Assembly (NCBI RefSeq): GCF_030159595.1
Contig: NZ_BSKJ01000002.1
Coordinates: 603,179-667,178, forward strand
Length of the DNA stretch: 64,000 nt
Direction: 5' to 3'
From: Pseudomonas putida
GTDB taxonomy: Bacteria > Pseudomonadota > Gammaproteobacteria > Pseudomonadales > Pseudomonadaceae
Positions within the stretch are counted from its first letter, which is position 1. Each line of letters opens with the position of its first letter. The translations under genes were made by a program, and so were the position numbers. The notes below the pieces were generated by a model that did no database searches, was not told the DNA's origin, and worked only from the letters and a program-made list of their open reading frames with translations. Positions 63,935 through 64,000 of this stretch are shown piece by piece.

Positions 63935-64000
63935 TTCTATGGTTTTCAGCAAGCTGTTTTGACACCTTTGGTGATGTATTCGTCCTGATTTTTCATCAGG
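63935..64000. other. AT-rich sequence abutting a broken REP; possible mobile-element end
   Basis: Starts where the REP is cut, is clearly AT-richer than the chromosome around it, and ends with CCTGAT-TTTTC-ATCAGG, a small hairpin at the window edge. Insertion sequences that target REP units are known in P. putida. No open reading frame can be judged from 66 bases. Confidence 0.3.

Overview
This 64 kb window is chromosomal DNA from a GC-rich gammaproteobacterium. It is almost certainly a member of the Pseudomonas putida group. The evidence is the gene order (gcvTHP, ubiH-pepP-ygfB-zapA-6S RNA-ygfA, ubiD-rho-trxA-ppx/ppk, cyaA-rnk-cyaY-lptM-lysA-dapF-xerC, sutA-amtB-glnK-ubiK-comM), the Pseudomonas-only regulator SutA, the 6S RNA sequence, and many copies of the roughly 35-bp P. 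putida-type REP palindrome ending in CTGTGGGAGCGGG. No rRNA, tRNA, CRISPR array or complete insertion sequence was seen.

Layout. 0-2.6 kb: a small conserved protein, an orphan GspE/PilB-type secretion ATPase and a secreted DUF2388 protein. 2.6-7.3 kb: the glycine cleavage operon gcvT-gcvH-gcvP on the minus strand. 7.4-10.2 kb: an iron(III) ABC importer (binding protein, then a fused permease). 10.3-15.1 kb: a minus-strand run of two ubiquinone flavin hydroxylases, a DUF4442 hotdog protein, pepP and a YgfB protein. 15.2-16.7 kb: a short coiled-coil protein, ZapA, 6S RNA and 5-formyl-THF cyclo-ligase. 17-22.3 kb: an EVE protein and a three-gene HlyD/ABC-2 export system. 22.4-28.9 kb: a FliL-like secreted protein, quinone reductase, ChaC, a 2Fe-2S flavin reductase, UbiD and Rho. 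29.1-33.6 kb: thioredoxin and the convergent polyphosphate genes ppx and ppk, each preceded by a candidate Pho box. 33.6-36.8 kb: DedA and a sterol-desaturase-family protein whose 3' ends overlap by 168 bp, then ElbB and YaiI. 37-45.8 kb: adenylate cyclase, Rnk, DUF1289, frataxin, LptM, and the lysA-dapF-DUF484-xerC-HAD operon.

45.9-47.1 kb is a small, visibly AT-richer accessory patch holding two overlapping genes of unknown function. 47.2-49.7 kb carries SutA and the glnK-amtB nitrogen operon, with a sigma-54 promoter and two NtrC-type sites spaced as at classical NtrC promoters. 50-54.9 kb carries UbiK, a GGCT-like protein, a di-TOBE molybdate-binding protein, a TPR/Sel1-like protein and ComM.

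The most unusual part is 54.9-61.6 kb, a divergent signalling locus. It encodes a 1682-residue protein that joins a catalytically dead Ser/Thr kinase fold, a STAND-like ATPase, a long helical-repeat region, a GAF domain and a FixL/DctB-type histidine kinase. Opposite it lie a stand-alone receiver and a response regulator that carries two different DNA-binding domains, one on each side of its receiver. The window ends with a YcaC-like hydrolase, an HTH-only AraC protein, a GlxA-type AraC regulator and a REP element that is cut off abruptly by AT-rich sequence at the right edge.

All functional names come from motif and family recognition by eye. No database search was run.
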